This document shows, one piece after another, positions 27,001 to 41,900 of a stretch of DNA of 64,000 bases (positions are counted from its first letter, which is position 1; each line of letters begins with the position of its first letter). The stretch spans positions 14,294,324-14,358,323 of the forward strand of contig CM039182.1 of NCBI GenBank assembly GCA_008360975.2, given 5' to 3'. A program made the translations under genes and the position numbers. Below the pieces are notes generated by a model. It made no database searches and had not been told where the DNA came from. It saw only the letters and a program-made list of their open reading frames with translations. This DNA comes from Lichenostomus cassidix. Taxonomy: Eukaryota; Chordata; Aves; Passeriformes; Meliphagidae.

Positions 27001-30000
27001 AATGATGGTCCTTTTCCTAATGAAAAAGCTAACTATTGTCCAAATATTCTCTTTTTATAGTCTCTGGATTGATGTAAATGCTACATGCAAATACAAAAAT
27101 TCTCAGTGGCAGCATAATTTGAAAAATGGTATTATTACAAGGTGCTTATAGGTTTGAAAATACTAAAAATGGTCCCATAAGAAAGAAATTAACCTTCAGG
27201 AACAAGACAGCCAAAGGTGTATGAGAAAATTAACTGCACCCTTCGCCTGTTATCACCATTGTACAAGCCAAGGTTTCTACAAATGAGAACTTAACTCTCT
27301 CTGTGTAATTCCATGTCAACTGCTGCTGTCAGGAAGCTTTACAAAAACTTGTAAGAAGTTTAATACTTTAAGGAAGTATTTATAAAAACTTGAAGCAGTG
27401 AAAAGAAAGAACCATATCCCCTCCATGCTTTTTTTTTTTTTTTAATATCTACTGGAAAAAAACATTTCTATAATTTCACTGCAGCTTTAAAGACTCAGCA
27501 GGGGACAAGCCGTGTACCGTCGCTCATTTTTCTCTCTCAGGGCTCCCCTATTTCACATGCTGTCCTTCAGGGAGCCTCAGAAAATGCAGGATAGTGTTCA
27601 TTCATTATAGGTGATGAAAATTCTCCTATGCAACATGGAAGTTTTTACAAGTATTCATATTTGTGAATGCATGTGAACAAAATAAATATCAAGCAGAAGG
27701 TGGGGATAGCCATGTAATGCACAGGAATGAACTTTTGACTAAATCTGCACTCTGTCCATTTTTCACTTTCTAAAGAACACATAATTTTTTCATAAAGTTG
27801 CACAGGCATAAATAGAAAATCTTGATATTAATGACTTTTTAAAAAACACCTGAATTTTCAAAAATATATTGCAGGGACCAGCTCTGGGTAGGTGACAACA
27901 TTCCAGTCAGTCTCCTTCACTCCTATCCAAAGAGGAAAAAAGTCGAAACCTTTCTCTCATGTCCTATGTCATTGCTGGTCAGTTTGCATTTCTGTCACCA
28001 GTATTAGTTATACAGTTAATCTCAAAAGACTGGAAAAATGAATCTACACACCCAAATGTGTCCCTCACAGCTGAGTACAGTCTGAGGACTGCAGGGTTTA
28101 CTGCGTCTGAGACAACTGAGCGCTGTGATCATAAAAATCAAGCATAGAATGTATAAATATCTGAGGAGCCTTCACCTTTTAGTACCTCCAATTACTGAAC
28201 AAATGGAAACAGTGAACTAGACTGATGAAAGGCTGAGTGGAAGAAGTATTTCCATGAGTTACACAGTAGCTTTTACTCTTCAAAAATTACCTCTCCACTG
28301 GTGACTGCACCACTCTGCTCTATGTCCAAAATACTCTTAACTCCAGACAGTTGACATTTTTTTTTTTAGAAAACTTCTCACATATTAAAAAAAAATAGCT
28401 AAGAGATGCAATCAGGGCATAAGATCATTAATTACTTTCTCAGAGACAGATTTTTTAAAAACAGATTATTTTTTACTATAGTAGAAACTGACCCGTGCAC
28501 ACAGAAAAATGCTACCAATTAGAGATGAGCCACAGAAAATTGTCTCATCATTAATTGGCACTAGGTACCAATGGATTTCAACCATTTGGGAAAATGTGGT
28601 AAGAGGAACTTATTTGACTGCAGCAAGATGGAGGCACTAATTGTAGAATATACACAGGCATAAACCACACACACCAAAATTACATATAAGTTCCCTCATA
28701 CTGACCAACTTGCTAAACAGGTGTAACATCCTATTTCTGACCACAACTGTAGCATAAACTGAACACAACTCTAACAAAGTTGCTTTAGATTTATCCTCAT
28801 TAAAGACTTAATCTGAATTACAGTTTGATAATTCTCTTAATCCATACTGAAAAACTTGACAGCCACATTTTAGCATTCCACATAAAAAGTCAGGTTAGTA
28901 GAAACTATCACTTGTAACCAAACCCACTCCATGATGCCACTCAATCCCTCAATCAATTCAGATACCATTAGGCCAGGTTAATTCTTCAGGAAGACACAGC
29001 TGACATGTTTATATAAATGTATATATTTCAAAATACTGGTTATTTTAAATAACCTCATTACCTAGGTTCATATACAGTAAATATTTATTTCAGTGATAAT
29101 AAAAACATTACAATACCAGTTTGGCCTATAAAGTTTTGAGATCCTCTTCAATGCAAGCAGAATAATGATACTCCAGTGGCACATTTTATACACAAGAATA
29201 GCCTATGACAGCAATTCTGTCTTGTCCTCAAAATTTTATGACTATCACAAGAAAAGTCACTAGAAAAGTCTTCAACATTATGAAAATCTTACACATGGTA
29301 CAGGTATCACTGTAATGAATCACATGCCTTGTGAAACTCTGACTTTTTTTACTCATTCCTAAATTAATAAAACTGTAAATTACCCAAATTTGAACAGATG
29401 TTGCATAATCTAAATTAATAACTTATCAAAATAAATATATATAGAGAGTACAAATTTATTTTCATTTCATATTTTACAACATTTTTACTAATCTCCAAGT
29501 AACTTCTTAAATATACCTCTTGAGAGAAAGGTAGTTTGTCAAAGTCACAATGGCCATCTATTTATTCTGACCATAAGCTCAAATATTTCAGTATTCAAGT
29601 AACACCCCTGTGTGTTCCCTACTTATCATACAGGCAAAGGGATTTTTTATGTTTTACTTTGTCTTTTAAGTTGACAAGTTACATTTTGGCTTCACTCTAA
29701 TTCCACATAATAACAGAAGAGCATTTTTAATGGTGTTCTAGGTTTCAGTTTTCAAAATATGTGTCCTGACTTTTGGATTCAGGGTAACTAATTTGCATTG
29801 ATTATATGTTATTATCATGACAGATTATTATAGCAAACATTCCTAATTCCTTTTTTCTTTTTAAATAAAGATTACAAAGAGACACTGGAATACTAAAATG
29901 TAGATGAACATAGTTTTAGCATGTAATTTGGATGATCTGGTTTGCTACACGTAGCTTTGCACCTTGACTAACATGAGTTTATTATGCATATTCATATATG

Positions 30001-31440
30001 ATATTCACATAATTTTTTGCATTTATATTCACAGCTAATCAACCAAAACATTGGCGGCAGAAAATTACTGTCTGCAAGTGGTATGACAAGTTCCAAGTCT
30101 CTCCAATTATTAATTGTCTACTATATTTTTGCAATTCTCATTTTTACATTACAGATTTTTCACATTGCTGATTTTCAATTCTTTTAAAATATTAGATCAC
30201 TGACCATTTATATAATTTATTTGTGTAAAGTGGGAAATAAAGCATCACTTAAATTCTAAGTGTGGTTTGTTCACTTTGCCAGACAATGAACAGCTATCAT
30301 TCTCAGGAATCTACTGCAGTCTAGGAGCATGAAAAAAGAGATGGTCAAAAAACATGCAACGGATTTAGTGTTTTACTGGATTTCAAGGGTGGACAATCCC
30401 TGGTGTTCTCTTGAAACAGGTGGCTACAGGAGATTATGAAAGGCCTCATTTATCCTGTTTAAATGGAAGCCTAAAGCTTAAGGAATAATTTAATTTTCAA
30501 AAGACGCATTGCATGAGGACTAGATATATTGCTAAAATAGCAATGGGAAGTTTAATGTCAGTGGATTTTATACATTAAAAGTTTTTATACTTATACAAAT
30601 CAGAATGAAACTTAATGGGTATTTCTGATATTATATTAAGGAAATAAACACATTTTGCCATACTAACCTCTTGACTTGAAAAGACTATGAATGTATTCCA
30701 CAGCACACATTAGGAAGATGTTACCTTTCTCTGAAGATCAAGTAATTTAGGATAGATGCTTCCAAAGGCAGGGTCTGCTTCTTTAAAACTGTAATGTGGA
30801 TTTACACTGCTCCATTCCTGTACACAAATGGTTCACATATAGCTACTGAATCTCCCTGCAAAGGCACTTACACCCTGATTTTTTGACCAAAAAATGGACA
30901 AACCAGCTCTTTGCCTCCCATGTTGAAGAACAACCCCTATCGATCCATTGCAATATTTCACAGTCACTGTTAGCACATGTTTCAAGAGAAGTGTGGTTCA
31001 AAAGAAGGTATGAGAACATAATAAACTATCAGCATTTGCACAGCCATGCTGGCACCACAGCTGCTCCCCATCAGAGATATGAAGATTCAAATCAGCATCA
31101 AGAAAGGGCTACAAGAAAGAAGAGGAACACATACAAGAGCCCCTTGCTGAAATATACTCATATATGCACTCGTATACAAAGAAATACTAAATAAAGCAGT
31201 AGCCTAAATAAAAAAAAATCTCATCCACTTCTCAATATAAGCTACTCAAATGAACTAGCAAGCTATTAAGTGTTCTAGCAAACTATTTCAGACTGTTTTC
31301 CTTAAAATGTGAAATAACATCCTAAGAAAACAGCACTGCTAGCCTTGAAGAATGATACTCTATCTATCAAAACAGTCTTAATGAATAAGAAAATATCCTG
31401 CCAAGCCAGGAACTTCAGAGCAGACATAACATGACGACAC
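24100..31440. other. Intron 1 stretch, no gene seen
   Basis: AT-rich unique DNA with a poly-T tract (27429-27443), a short TA/CA-like run (26695-26735) and a 17-bp near-palindrome (29038-29054, arms GGTTATTT and AAATAACC around one T). The stretch at about 29900-30250 is very AT-rich with few simple repeats and looks like ancestral unique sequence. Frames such as 30883-31194 plus (103 codons) are not recognised. Confidence 0.6.
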
Positions 31441-31469
31441 GATATTATCTCTGTCTGAACTTATGTGGC

Positions 31470-32010
31470 AGAGAAAGCTGGGGAATGAGAGGCTGGAGAG
31501 CAGTGCCACAGAAAGGGACCTGGGGATCCTGGTCCATGGCAAGCTGAACATGAGTCAGCAGTGCCCTGGGGGCATCAGGCACAGCATCACCAGCCAGGCA
31601 AGGAGGGGATTCTCCTTCTCTGCTCTGCACTAGGGCAGCCTCACCTTGGACATTGTGAGCAGTTTTGGGTGCCACAATACCAAAAAGACATTGAGCTGTT
31701 AGAGAGTGTCCAAAGGAGGGCCCTGAGGATGGTGAAGGGTCTGGAGGGGAAGCTGTGTGAGGTCAGTTGGGCTCTTCAGCCTGGAGAAAAGGAAACTGAG
31801 GGGAGACCTCACTGTGGTCTTCAACATCCTCACAAGGGGACATGGAGGGGCAGACACTGATCTCTTCATTCATGACCAGTGATGGGACTCAAGGAAACAG
31901 CATAAAGCAGTGTCGGGGAAGGTTTGGGTTGCATAGCAGGAAAAGGTTTCTCACCCAGAGGGTGGTTGGGCACTGGAACAGGCTCTCTGACCAGCAGAGC
32001 AGTGGAGCAG
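31470..32010 (+). mobile_element. CR1 LINE fragment, plus orientation (ORF2 end)
   Basis: It matches the other plus-strand CR1 copy at 51.38-51.93 kb over shared blocks such as GGGGAATGAGAGGCTGGAGA, ACAGAAAGGGACCTGGGGATCC and GGAAAAGGTTTCTCACCCAG. These encode the C-terminal end of CR1 ORF2 (for example the block reading KDIELLESVQRRALRMVKG). Frames are broken, and the sequence becomes unrecognisable before the usual CR1 3' terminus, so the tail is lost or diverged. Confidence 0.88.
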
Positions 32011-35000
32011 GGGAAAAAGGCCATCACCCACCTTTTCCACAATCCTGGAGGCTGCCAGCACCCCCAGGGAGTGCTCCTACTTTTCCCTTCCTGAGCATCA
32101 GGGGTCCTTCCAAAAGGCAACCCTTGTCTTTAAGCCTTATATTCCTCTGATTATAGTTCATTCTTGTATTTCTGAATCCTACCAGCAACAGAAATTCCTA
32201 TCAACTGCTGAAAATTTGTATATTGCTCAATGATTTAAGAAAATAACCTGCCTTTCTCAAGAGAGATGTTAAATACACAAACAAACCCAGTACAGGAAGA
32301 AAGGGCTGTAATTGACAAAAGTGCTAGGATTTCCAACATGCTTATTTATTTTTTACCTAATTTAAAGTATTTATCTAGCTTAAAGAAGCAATGGCCAAGA
32401 AAGCACTTTTACAATCAGAAAAGAAATAGCTTTCCTTACTGAACAGAGCTGAAGTAATTGGGTCTGTAATGTGACCAAGATCCAGGAAAAGCCATTGTGT
32501 TGTCCTCTGCTGCACCTCCAAAGAAACTCACTCAGCTGCTTTCTTCATTCAGCCTCACATTCATTTCTTTATAAACTCCAAAGCAAATTATTCCTTCCAC
32601 TATTTTGCATTTTCCAGCCACAAAAAAAAAAAACCACAGGCAAAAATGTTTCTAATCTTTCATTCATTTGTTGCTACCTTTAAAAAAATATATAAAATTG
32701 AGACTGCAGATAATTATTATTTACATTTATATAATATTATCTATAATTATTATTTGGAGGGGCAAATTAAGTGTTGGCACAAAACAGGGGAAGGAATAAA
32801 AGAGCTTTTTGACATTCTTCAGGTAACATTAACATGAGTGTAATGTGAGCTGAATGAACTGTAGCTAATGAGATAATGCTAAAACCTTTCTTAACTATTC
32901 ATAATTACTTTTTGCAGTGTGCAACCACGATACACTGAATTTCTATGAAACCATGCACTCATGTTTGCACAGGATCAACACACAGCACAGTAAAGCTTGT
33001 AAAAGGTTCCTACCCAATAAATACCTCAAAAAATAAAGCAAATAAAGATGATTTAAAATATCAATCCATAAAAGAAAACTGAGATTTTAAATATCATATT
33101 GGAATTTACTGTACAGCAGGTGTGTTCCAAGACTTGTTAATGGTGATGAATAACTGTATTCAATTCAGTCCAACACCCCCAAATTCCCACTGTCTACACA
33201 AGGATCAAGTCAAACATTTTGAGACTTTAATTTAAAAGAGCTTATCTTTTTCATGTGACATTGACATTCATATGTAAGGTAAACAAGCAGCAATAAAGAA
33301 CAATTCAACAAAGGATCAGTTACTAGGCAGCTTAAACAGAGAGACTAGTTTAAAAAAAAACCAAAAACTTATTGTGTTGAGTCCTAACAAGCCTCAATGT
33401 AAGTGTGGGATTTACAGGTAAAACTGTCTTGTTTAGAAGGCAATTTTTTTTTATTGCTTCACAGCCAGAGAAGCTGTCTGGGCTTCTGAGAGATTTCATA
33501 AGACCTATCTGGTTAAAATAACAAGCTAACAAGCTACTGAAGACACCAAAGGCAAAGTGTTACCTATACTATTTTAGTTTAATAGTTTAATTTTATAGAC
33601 AATATTTCTATAGCAGATTTTAATTTTTAAGAATCTTATTTGCTTATCAGAACAGTACAACTGCAATTCACTGACATGCTACAAAAAGGAATAGCAGCAA
33701 TAACAATAATGCTAAAAAATATAGAACATTTTAACGTCTATTACTACATTACTCCATTTGTGAATCTTAATAATGAAGAGCTGGCTGTTAATAGCTCAGG
33801 TATTAAACATCTCTAGTCTTACAACCTTTTATTTCCTAAGGGAAATAGAACAAGGAAACATGGAATTTAAAGAATTCAAATGTGATCAGACCTGACTTTT
33901 GGATCTTCTAAATAAAGAAATATATTTTCCAACCTCTGACGATTTTTCCAAGAACATACCCACATCTTTTTCAAGATCTATCTAGTCTTCTGTTCCTCCT
34001 AAAAGCAGTTGAGACATCTTGATGGTTACAAGTTTAGCTAAAATAAATGTGATCTCCTAGAGCAGTCGGAATTGTGGAAGGAGTTACATCAATACCAGAC
34101 AAGTTTTTCAGGGCAATATAGTCTTTTCAAAGCTGTGATGCCATCAGACAAAGGGTGCAGGGAAATGGATTGAGGATTAGAACACAGGCATGGCCAGTGA
34201 GCAGAAGTCTACTTAGAAGTCATCACTGAATAAGAAATCAATGTACTCATGAAAAACAAATGGCCCAAATGAAGGAGGAAAGATGAGATGTGATATTTAA
34301 AAAGAAAAAAACCCACAACTCTGCAAGGTTTCCTGACAGAAACAGCACTTCTGGGAAAGGCAGCAGAAGAGGGAAAAAGACACATTTCCACTATTTTGAG
34401 GATTGTATGGAAAGACTCTGCCCTAACTTTCCTTTACCACAGAAAGTACAATACATGAAGGTGTTATGGCCAGTATGAAGAGCTGCCTGGTAAAATGTCT
34501 AATGAAATAGCTGAAAATATTACTGTATATACCAGTTATAACCAAATACATCCATACTATTCCAGCAATGCCAAGTAAGATCTACAACTTTCTTGAAGTT
34601 CATGAATGCTAAGAAAGAGAATTATTGGGATGAACCTTTGTAGCTAAAGACACTGTGTAGAAACTTGAGACATCTGCTGTGGACTGGTAAAAACTGAGAG
34701 ACACCTATGAAATCTCATCCTACAATTTCATTTCTTTAAGCCAAACATGAGACATGAGGTGAAACAAATATTCTTCCCTGAAAATATGAGTCAGTAAGTT
34801 TACCCTTGCCTTCAGAACATCCATCTTTTCGCAAGCTGACATAAATGACATATTGGTTCTTTTTGGAGGACAAGAAAATGAGAGAGATAAAGAGCAAAGA
34901 ATTTAGAACAGACCCACAAGGTTTCACACTACAGTTTAAATACAATATAACTTTAAAAACCCTTCAGTGTAAGAGTGAAAATTGACTTTGTTTTACCAGC

Positions 35001-38000
35001 TAAATTTAGATCAATTAGTAAACACTGGACTCTAATAAGAAGCAACAGGCTTTGGCCACTGCAGGTAATCGCTGTGCTCCGGAAAGCAGCAGCTGTTAAG
35101 GTGCTGTAACAATACATCATCTGGCTCACTTACGAGGTCTGTTGATTAACAAACTCAAGGCCACACAAGGAAAGAGAAAAAAATGAGGGAGTAGAGTAGG
35201 TAATTAAACTTTTCGTTTACTACACAGTGCACAGAAACACATGTGAACATTCCCCAAGCTGGCTTCCTTCCAGGTTCCTTCTCCAACATTACAATGTTGT
35301 AATACCACTCATATCAACCTAAAGACATTAAAAACCACAAAAGGAACCAAACCTTCTTAACACAAAAATGATTTAAACTCCCTGTGACTAGAAGTTTTGA
35401 ACAATGACAGTGACTTCTGAGATACAAAACCAGGATGATCTAGAATTTAAGATAAAAATTTCTGATAAATTTAGGAATTTCAGATAAATAGTCAAATTGT
35501 AATATGCCTTCTGTACTGAAAAGACAGCAGCACTGCATTTTTAAGTAACCCAAAAGTGATGTTAAACATGAAGAGGAGATCAGAAAAGTTAGGAACCCTG
35601 AGGAAATAAAAAAAGAAGACATGGCAGTATATACTAAAGCCAATCCTATGATGTTCTGCTCAACAGCAAATTCAGATAATATGTTTTTAGATTAAAAAAT
35701 ACAATCTTAGGGCCACTGCTTTGAGAATAAGGCATACATAAACGACAGAAGTGTAAGATGAAGTATTTCAGGCACTTAGAAAACCATATAGAGCTCTAGA
35801 ACTTTGATATTCCAAATAATTTTTTTAAAATGAAATTCTGTTTATTTTGCAAAGCTACATACTCTTGACGTATACTCTATCTACATACTTAGGAAAACTC
35901 AAGCCATATGAAATTCAGATTCCTTTCTCCAGGAGAATTCCCAGGCATTTTGGCTGACTACCTACAATAGAAACAACTCAATGCTACAAGCCAGACAACT
36001 CCTGAGCGGAACTTCACGTTCATTTTTGGCCATCTGAAGCAGAGTTTTGAGGAAGCTGAATGACACAGAAGAGCTGAAAACTATATTGCCATAATTTGAA
36101 CTCACCTAAGAAACAAAATCCTTTCTCTGTAAAAAGCCCCCTAGTTCTTAAGAACAGAAGCAATGAAGATTAATTTCACAATATATTTATTTAAACAATA
36201 TCTAGATCTCAATAGTCCGTTAGCTCAGTGCACTCTGAATACTAATTCTGCACTATCTCATTTTTGTGCTTTATGGGGAGAAACCTGTGAAATTATGAAC
36301 TATTGCTTATGGAGAGATATCCTGTATGACAGCATCTTGCTAGTACTGATGCCTAGGATTTTAGCTTCTATATTGTTCATGTACCTGTAGTTTTAGTGTG
36401 TGGCTCTGGACTCCGTATAGAGTGCTAAAACCTCTGTTCCCAGCATTTTAGACAAAATAATTCCTCTGAGCTGGAAATCCAAGGACACTTTGCTGCCTCA
36501 GAGCCCCAAGATACGTAAACAGCAGTGAACTGGGGGGAGTAAACTTGGAGTAATTGAAATCATCACCTGAAGGTGTAATTGGAGGATCAAGGCTCAATAT
36601 GTAAATGGACAGAACTTACAAAGTATGAAAATCTTGTGACTCGCTGTCCATTTTGGGTGTAGCCTCTCAAGTAAGCTTTGTCTGCCCTGAATGCACCTAG
36701 AAGGCCCTTCAATAAATTTAACTGCTTCTTATTCTCTTAACTTTGTCTAGACTCTGTTTTAGGTAAGCCTGTCAAGGCATCAGTACCAATTACTCTATTA
36801 AGAATTCTTAAAGGATCTAGCAAAATTATAAATTCTTTCTGTAATTCTACTGTGACTTGTACCATTAGACATGATAGTGCAGTAGGATCAGTAACAGGTT
36901 CTTAGTAATAAGCCAATGTGAAATACTGAATTTCTGCACCATTTATTAAACACTTAGAATAAACAGCTCTGGTGTTATGGTCAGGTCACTGTTAAAAGGC
37001 AATGCTGTAATGGAGAAAATTTACCACCAATTTTTGGTTGCAAGAAACTCAAGATGCACATGGAAGTCCTTGCAATATTCTGATATACCCTCTACAAAAT
37101 GAGCTAAAAAGTTTTATGTTTTATACTCTCACCATGGGGTGTGCAGACCTACAAGAAACTATTCCCAAAAGCTAAGACTCAAGAGTGAAGAGAGGCTTTA
37201 GTTACTGTTCACCTTTAAAATGGGTCCATTAGGTCAAATGAGATACTAGTGATGGCAAAGCAAAAGCCAGAAAGTTATTTGTGTTATCAGCCATATGGAT
37301 AAACACTGAGTGTTATCTGATTATCAGTCTTATCTTCAAGCTCACTGGTATCTGTGTGTGCTATTACAAAAAACTGAATTACTTCAACATGACTTTCAAA
37401 TAAGTAAGTTATGGTCCTTTTTAGCTTTGTTCTTATTTTTGAATAGCAATGAAAAAATTACCTTTTTGCCTTCCTGAAGCTAGAGATATTTAGAATCCTA
37501 ATCACAAATCAAAAACATCAGAGACCAGTCTTACTCTCATCAGAAAGACAGATGCCTGGCTGCTTGATCAAACATATTTGGAAGTAGTCTTTTTGCAAGT
37601 AAAAATGGATTTGTTCACTCTTATTTTACTAACACACTCTAGTCAGATCATTAGGCACAGAGTAAGCAATTAATTAACTTTGTGCAGTTCAAGAAACAAA
37701 ACCAAAATGTTTTCTTTAAATAATAAAAATGTCACCCACATATACCTGTTCTATGCACTTGTCAAAATGCAGCTTCCCCTCAGAAAAATGAGGTACAACT
37801 GAGCAGCATAAACGTTCTAACAGCAGTTTAGCAAACAAGGAGCTGTCAACTTCCAATAAGCTATTATTCACACCTCTTTAATCACTGCCACAGAGTCGAT
37901 TATAAATAGCCTCATACATTTTTAAATAAGGTCATTCTGAAATGAAACAACAAAGAGGGTAGTAAATATTCCAGAACATAAGCAATTTAAATTCTACAGC

Positions 38001-38780
38001 ATAACAGAACTGTGTGTTCTCAAATACGCAGTTTAAAGAAAGCCAACAAAACCTTTTATTAACTGGTGCAGTGTCAGACATGTAATCTCTGTGAGATCAA
38101 TAAACCAGGCCAATTATGTGGTAGTTTGCAAACAGATCCGAAAGAAATGAAACTATTAAGACTTGCTCACAAAATCCAGCTTCAACAGCATTATTTACAA
38201 ATATAAAGTAACACAAACTAAGTTAATACAATACATGAACTGCATGAGTAAGTGTATTATGCAAACAATTCATACAAATATGAAACAGCTTCTGTTTTCC
38301 CAGAAGAACAACACAAAGAAACAACTTATGCAGAACCCTGATTCGTATCAGAATAATTTTCTGTTTTTCTTGATATTTTAAATAATTAGAAATTAATGCA
38401 CAAACAAAAGTGAGAAAAGATCTGCACAAGTGGAAGCAAGTTCTAATTTTCCCCTCTTCCCCAGATTTTCTGAGATTCAAGATTACTTGATAAAATGACA
38501 ATTATGACAATGCTAAAATCAAATCTGTATAAATCAGCTCAGAGAAAAAATTATAAAAATGATGCTTTTTTCTTTTTCCCAGAAGCATTATAATAGTTAA
38601 GTGGGCCACAATTTAAAGAAGTTCATTTAGCACTACCAGAAAAAGAAAAATTAGTAGAAAAAAAAAAAACAAATACTTCTCATTTTACTGACCCCACACT
38701 GTGCTGTTGCTGGGATGATTTGGGAACATTTGATATGGGAACATTTCTTCCTACTACAAGCTTTATTTTTCTAACTTCAT
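32010..38780. other. Intron 1 stretch, no gene seen
   Basis: AT-rich unique DNA with short A runs and an AT low-complexity run at about 32680-32750. I recognise no repeat family, RNA gene or convincing exon. Confidence 0.6.
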
Positions 38781-38783
38781 ACT

Positions 38784-38970
38784 CATAGAATCATAGAATA
38801 TCCTGAGCTGGCAGGCACCCAAAAAGATGGTGAAAGTGCAGCTCCTGCCCCAGCACAGGACAAACCCAAGAATCCCACCAAGAGCCTGAGAGCATTGTCC
38901 AAACACTGCAGGAACTCTGGTAGGCACAGCACAGTGCTCACAGCACCAGGCTGGGGAGCCTGTTTGCATC
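38784..38970 (-). mobile_element. CR1 LINE 3' fragment, minus orientation
   Basis: It starts with the reverse complement of the CR1 tail (TCATAGAATCATAGAATATCC) and continues through the antisense of the 3' end of ORF2, including the block whose minus reading is FLQCLDNALRLLVGFLGLSC. It is 5' truncated and inactive. Confidence 0.9.
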
Positions 38971-41900
38971 GTGCTGTATCTGCCCATATATACCCATAGT
39001 CCTTACCTGCTCCAGTGTGGTTCATTCCAAAAATGGGCTCCATGATTGAGGGACCCCAGTATTCCCTGCTCCCCAAACCTTTCTGAGGTATTCGACCCAA
39101 TTACAATTTATGCCTCACTTATTGATCAGATTTAGCTCAAAGGTGTTTTGTATTGTTCACAGGCTGTTTTGTATCTGACTCTAAAAAAGCTAGTATTTCC
39201 CATGAGCAGCAAAAACACCTAAATCTTTCCCCTACCTAGAAACATACCTTCATATTAAAATGTCATGTGTAAGTATTCATGCAACTGGACAGACACAGGA
39301 GGCATCGTTCACTGTGCCTGCACTCAGAGCTGGCCATGCCTAGAAGCCGTGTTCCCATGGCATCATGTCTAACCTTCCCACCCTGCTGCATCTTTGAGAT
39401 GTTTCCTGGGCTCACCATAAAGCAAGAATGATATCCTCTCACGTATAGTATAGTCAGAAGTTCAATTCAATTAAGAACTGAATTAATTTTAAGAACTTCA
39501 TAGCTATCAAAACAATCACCTACACCCATAAACACCCTAGAAAATGGTGTAAAGGGTCCACTGTTCTCAGTCTTTCCCCACAGTAAGGCAGTACTGGTAT
39601 TCTATGCAGCTATACCTTCTGACTGGATTCCCATGTCTTACATAAAGCATATAATAGTAGCTTACACAGTGAAGTGATAAAATTGCAGCTGACTACAGCA
39701 AGATCTACATAAAAGCAAGGAGCAAGCTTTGCTGCTTCTGTTCCCACACAATAAAGAAGCAGAAAAGGTTCAGATGTCAACAGGCGTCTTAGAACATCTT
39801 CATTTCAACATCAGGTATGTTACTTTTTCATCTGGTTCACTGTCATTGCCATCACAGCAGCCCTTAATGAATACTTGGAAACAGTTTACACAAAGAAACA
39901 CACCCTCTCAGCCTGAACGTCACCAAAGTTTGGTTCAAGCCCCAGAGCTTGAAAACTTTTGTTTTCTTAGGTGTATGCCCTCCATCTACCTTAAGTTCTG
40001 TAATTTGTTTATAAGAGCTAGGGAAGTGTTCCAGATAGCTGTAAGTTTTATTCACCACCTATTTTTTTTTACCTGTGTCAGAGAAATGAATCTATGCCTG
40101 AATAGAAACTAATTATTTTCCTGCAAAAATATGTACTATCTTATATGTTTTAAATACATAATCTTCTGTTACTATACATTTATGGGTAAGTCACCCCTGA
40201 TTTTCCATTTGTTCTGTATAAGACTGTTTATCTGTACTTGCATCCTAACAACTTTTGGTAATGACAAAGCCTCTTACCTGCTGTTTACAGTATGTTCAAA
40301 ACAAAAGTTTTCTGGAAGAAACACAGAGTCAACTATACATGATTTCTTTGAGCATTTTGGGAGGGAGGATTTCAAGCTTTTCCTAATATTAGAGAGGATA
40401 CCTTCATTAAATTATTGTCAATAAAAGAGAAACCTCTCTTCTCATTTGATACACAACTAAGCTTATAATCTGTTGACTGGGAGTAGTTTTAGCGTATTTT
40501 TAGACTAGTTTCAGTGGTTGCTGTGAGCCTCACGATAATTCACTTTCAGCTGCTTCACAGCCTTGCAGAAGCCATGGAAGAATATTAATTCTAATAAACA
40601 AAAGAAAGAATTGTGATACATTTCCCACCACAGTGAGAAGGGCAGAGTTTGGATCCACAAAACACAGTGAACTGGAGAGGAGACATGTCTGAACCCTGAA
40701 CATTTTTTAGGACAAAACATGCAGCACAAAATAGTCAGAGATCAAGAAAGTTGTAATCTAACAGTGGCATTCCAAAAGCAAGTAGGAAAGGATCACACAA
40801 ATAAAACTGGAAAAGTCCCATGACCTTTGGGTACCAATTATGATGCTACATATTCTCAACACCAAAAAATCAAGTTCACCATAAAGTACAAAAGGATCTA
40901 GAGCAAGCTGAGCCCCAGAATCAATGAAAAGCAGTAAAGACATAAACAACAAAAAACTTGTAACTGTTATTTGTATTCATGTATCAGATGTGACCTCTAT
41001 AAAGAGTAAAAAAGAAAAAATACAGTTTGAGTTTTATAAAATATATCTATATAAAGACTACAGATGTACAGATATGTCTACACACACATACATATAAATA
41101 ACTACAATTATTTATGAAGTGCCTAACATCCTAAAAATCACTGCAATCTATTTAACAGTCAACAACTATAAGAAAAACAATTTTATTGTAATCCATTGAG
41201 TGGGACCTTGCTGTGTTTGTACTCTAACCATTTGAGCTGAGAACAGAAGCAGTAATGGAAAAAGGAACACAACAGAAAATATACAACTCAGCTATGAACC
41301 AAATGAGTTAAAAATAAACCCAACTCTCACATGACAGCAGAATATTACTCAGTATGTTAGGACCATGACACAGTAAAGGGAGAAGAACATGATACACATA
41401 CACAGATGAAAGTAGCAAAACAGCTACACCTATATGAGCTGTAAATGAGAATGAAAACCAATACTTACACAGTAAAAACTTTAAAAACTAGCAGGTGGGC
41501 AGCCCACATGGGATGAAATATCAGCTAATGAAATTCAAGTTTAGAGATAACATTCCAAAGAGGGTCGTGGGGCACACATAAACAAGAATCTGCACACGAA
41601 CATGAGTTCACTTCAATAGGAGCACTAACTAAAAGCACAGCCCTACTTTCATCATACTGTAAGAGAATTATTTTTAACTTTATGAATTAATTATACTAAA
41701 TTACCCTAAGGAATTCAAAACTTAAAACCCATAGTCTTATCTTCTGACCTGCCTGTGAAAAACCCTGCTTAATTTCTCACTTCTGACCCTACTTGCTCAC
41801 TCATTTGATACAAACTTTAATAAATAATTCAAATTACATTGAATTAAATAGTTTAAGGACAGGTATATGCATCCCAGTCATGATGCAATATCTGGATTGA

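Noticed and set aside
39243..39253. Minus-strand ATGAAG|GTATGT, resembling a short alternative first exon (Met-Lys) for ZEB1
   Set aside because: It ends in phase 0, but exon 2 needs one base to complete a Val codon. The join would be out of frame and reach a stop after a few codons, so it is probably chance.
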